Positions 51,278 through 52,810 of a DNA stretch of 52,810 nt are shown here, in pieces (position 1 is the first letter of the stretch; each line of letters begins with the position of its first letter). This stretch comes from Gammaproteobacteria bacterium (GTDB lineage Bacteria > Pseudomonadota > Gammaproteobacteria > Pseudomonadales > Azotimanducaceae): the NCBI GenBank assembly GCA_002726655.1, contig PBRP01000019.1, positions 1 to 52,810 of the forward strand. Direction: 5' to 3'. The notes under the pieces were generated by a model. It made no database searches. It saw only the letters and a list, made by a program, of their open reading frames with translations, and had not been told where the DNA came from. A program made the position numbers and the translations under genes.

Positions 51278-51784
51278 ATGAATATGGAATTCTCACCCCA
51301 GCAATTGTCAGACCTGGAATCCATAAGAAATGTCGCCAAGCGCTACTGTCGGGGTGTTGACCGCTTGGATGAGGAATTGATGAAATCGGCATACTGGCCG
51401 GAAGCGACTGATGACCATGGCGTTTTTGTCGGAAATGCCATGGAGTTTTCCGAAATCTGCATGGTCAGTCACCTTAAATGGCGCTCGACCGGACACTGCA
51501 TTTTCAACCACTACATCGAACTGGATGATGACGGTGAGCACGCCCATGGCGAAGCCTACAATATCACCTACCTGTTTCAGAAGGACGAGGACATTCTGGA
51601 TACCTGGTATGGCCGCTATCTGGATGTTTATGAGAAACGGGGAGACGAATGGCGCATCATTGAACGTACTTGCGTGAACGAAGGCACCACATCGGAACCT
51701 ATTACACCGATGGAGATTGATGCCCACAAATTCCGTCAGGGTTCGTTTGATCGTCCATCATCAGGTCGCACACCCGGCCCGTAA
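51278..51784 (+). CDS. SnoaL-like / NTF2-fold protein
   Basis: 168 residues. The cone-shaped NTF2-fold pattern is clear: a helical start with VAKRYCRGVDRLDEELMKSA, then the D-H-G-V-F motif, STGHCIFNHYIELDDDGEHA and YLDVYEKRGDEWRIIERTCV. Many relatives are dehydratases or isomerases of steroid-type or polyketide substrates; bile-acid dehydratase-like members share this layout. Together with SDR and ACAD upstream it suggests ring or side-chain catabolism, without proof. Confidence 0.85.
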   Translation: MNMEFSPQQLSDLESIRNVAKRYCRGVDRLDEELMKSAYWPEATDDHGVFVGNAMEFSEICMVSHLKWRSTGHCIFNHYIELDDDGEHAHGEAYNITYLFQKDEDILDTWYGRYLDVYEKRGDEWRIIERTCVNEGTTSEPITPMEIDAHKFRQGSFDRPSSGRTPGP

Positions 51785-51810
51785 GGTGTTCCCGGACAGG
51801 AATTAGCTCT

Positions 51811-52010
51811 GATCTGACAATAATTCGACGAATCTCAGTGTTAGAATTGGATAGTCTGGTACCTGATCTGACGTGGCTAGCGCCATGGATGGTTGGGGGC
51901 GCCTAGCCGGGGTCGCCGAGACGCGGGAACGACGGGGTCGCCTAGACGGGGGCGCCGAGCCCGTGGATGGCCGGTGCCACAGAAGATTAGGTACCAGACT
52001 ATTTAATCCG
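51811..52010. repeat. Structured GC-rich intergenic element with inverted ends
   Basis: The left part (51811-51859) is a copy of the repeat at 13329. A perfect 14-bp inverted repeat follows: ATAGTCTGGTACCT (51851-51864) and AGGTACCAGACTAT (51989-52002). Between them is a GC-rich stretch with a bulged hairpin (GGCTAG-CGCC at 51875-51884 pairing with 51898-51908) and degenerate tandem units built on GTCGCC[G/T]AGAC (about 51910 and 51935) and GGCGCC[T/G]AG. A GATCTGAC copy recurs at 51864. It has no coding capacity and looks like a MITE-like or structured-RNA repeat. Confidence 0.68.
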
Positions 52011-52018
52011 AAGTGTAA

Positions 52019-52471
52019 CTAGCCTGGTCGCCACACGCGCTTGTTAGCCGTGCCAAACATTTCGGACAGTTCTACCCGGGTTGGGTTTATACGAATGGCA
52101 ATAAAGTCATCGCCAGTTGCACCACCGGGGAAAAACTGTGTCAGGTCGTAGTTCATGGCATCCCAGGCATGCTTTCGAGTTGCGTCATCCATACATAAAT
52201 CTGCCCGACCACGACAGAGGATGTGAATAAAGCCTGGGGGCGAAACCTGAAACTGAACATCAACCGAGGCATTCTGTTCCATCTCTTTTACTTTCAGGGT
52301 TTCAGGTCCCGTTGCAATCCAGAGGACATCTCCCTCCCAGCTTGGATGCACTATCCGCACCCTGGCTTCATTGTTAGAAACTGTTGCCAGCGCACACCAT
52401 ATTGATTCGTCGCTCGCCTTGGCCACATCGGCAAAAAAGGCATCTTTATCTTCTACGGCAACTCTGCTCAT
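52019..52471 (-). CDS. PNPOx-like (general stress protein 26-type) flavin-binding protein
   Basis: 150 residues. The split-barrel flow is seen in IWCALATVSNNEARVRIVHP, GDVLWIATGPETLKVKEMEQ, ASVDVQFQVSPPGFIHILCR (partial list) and IAIRINPTRVELSE at the end. It resembles the second PNPOx-like gene at 44.6 kb only in fold. The reaction is unknown. Its stop is 9 nt from the right edge of the repeat element. Confidence 0.8.
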   Translation of the reverse strand: MSRVAVEDKDAFFADVAKASDESIWCALATVSNNEARVRIVHPSWEGDVLWIATGPETLKVKEMEQNASVDVQFQVSPPGFIHILCRGRADLCMDDATRKHAWDAMNYDLTQFFPGGATGDDFIAIRINPTRVELSEMFGTANKRVWRPG

Positions 52472-52565
52472 ATGTATCTCCCGAACCTTGTTGATTTAGT
52501 TTTTCCGCACAATAACCCTAACACGGGAACAGTTTTACGCTCGAAAGCGCTTTCCCGGGAAGTGG

Positions 52566-52810
52566 CTATTTTGACTCTATCTGTTTTTGGAGGCTGGTAA
52601 GTCGTCGCCGGGTAGCTAGCGATTTTTCGGACGATGCCTGTATGCTGCCGTCAATTGTACTGATGGTGATATATCCCATGTGCACCGCATTGCCTTCAGA
52701 CTCAGGGTCAACGTCATTTGCGTTGCTGGTGACAAAAGTCAGGCCACTCTTACCCTTGTACCTGCTCCCTGCCATCTTCATGGCCTCTTCCCAGGACTTC
52801 GCCTCGCCAG
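52566..52810 (-). CDS. Unknown protein, C-terminal part (cut by the window edge)
   Basis: The minus-strand frame is open to the right edge (in-frame GEAKSWEEAMKMAGSRYKGK continues past the internal ATG at 52781), so at least 80 residues are visible and the N-terminus is missing. The sequence has FVTSNANDVDPESEGNAVHM and a short TISTIDGSIQ strand, and ends in a basic coiled-coil-like helix (TRRRLTSLQKQIESK). I do not recognise the family. Confidence 0.55.
   Translation of the reverse strand, partial: GEAKSWEEAMKMAGSRYKGKSGLTFVTSNANDVDPESEGNAVHMGYITISTIDGSIQASSEKSLATRRRLTSLQKQIESK

Overview
The window looks like chromosomal DNA from a free-living, probably marine, heterotrophic gammaproteobacterium. 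Supporting signs are Mpl-type murein recycling, a PilV/PilY1 locus, YejABEF-type peptide import, a RAYT with 'GGGACACACACC' REP-like repeats, a PPi-dependent phosphofructokinase next to a membrane pyrophosphatase, and many acyl-CoA dehydrogenases. This placement is an inference; no rRNA or tRNA gene was seen. Coding density is high and base composition is near 50 % GC, apart from one GC-rich intergenic element near 51.9 kb.

Layout: 1-4.9 kb holds PPi energetics (hppA end, pfp), a CMD-family protein and a YbdK-type ligase. 4.9-7.6 kb holds an M14-like deacylase, a SirB2-like protein and a REP-associated transposase between inverted REP-like repeats. 7.7-13.3 kb holds nadE, ctaA, a small membrane protein, mpl and a DUF2161 nuclease-like protein. 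13.5-17.7 kb holds a beta-hydroxyacid dehydrogenase and a compact argS-folA-nitronate monooxygenase-like run. 17.7-21.7 kb holds an ECF sigma / anti-sigma / subtilisin-like lipoprotein operon on the minus strand. It is preceded by a 29-codon leader ORF overlapping the sigma start, and a two-gene Sel1/SPOR operon diverges from it. 21.8-31 kb is lipid or hydrophobic-compound catabolism: two acyl-CoA dehydrogenases, a ferredoxin reductase, P450 plus 3Fe-4S ferredoxin, FdxA and an acyl-CoA ligase. It is interrupted by a pilV end fused out of frame to the second half of pilY1.

31.2-41.7 kb is one long plus-strand run: YejB/YejE/YejA-like import proteins with the YejF ATPase split in two, then the MoxR / DUF58 / transglutaminase triad. 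41.9-47.1 kb holds a NUDIX hydrolase, a CBS-less KpsF-like SIS protein, a degenerate DUF885-like lipoprotein, a PNPOx-like protein, a TPR sulfotransferase and a PCu(A)C copper chaperone. 47.1-52.8 kb holds an ArsR/SRPBCC pair under a promoter with a perfect 20-bp palindromic operator, then VOC, SDR, acyl-CoA dehydrogenase, SnoaL-like and PNPOx-like genes, with a structured repeat element and a gene cut by the right edge.

The most unusual items are the leader-peptide-coupled ECF/anti-sigma/protease module (whose protease has Asp in place of the oxyanion Asn), the pilV::pilY1 deletion junction, the GC-rich inverted-repeat element at 51.85-52.0 kb, and the ArsR operator lying inside its own promoter spacer.
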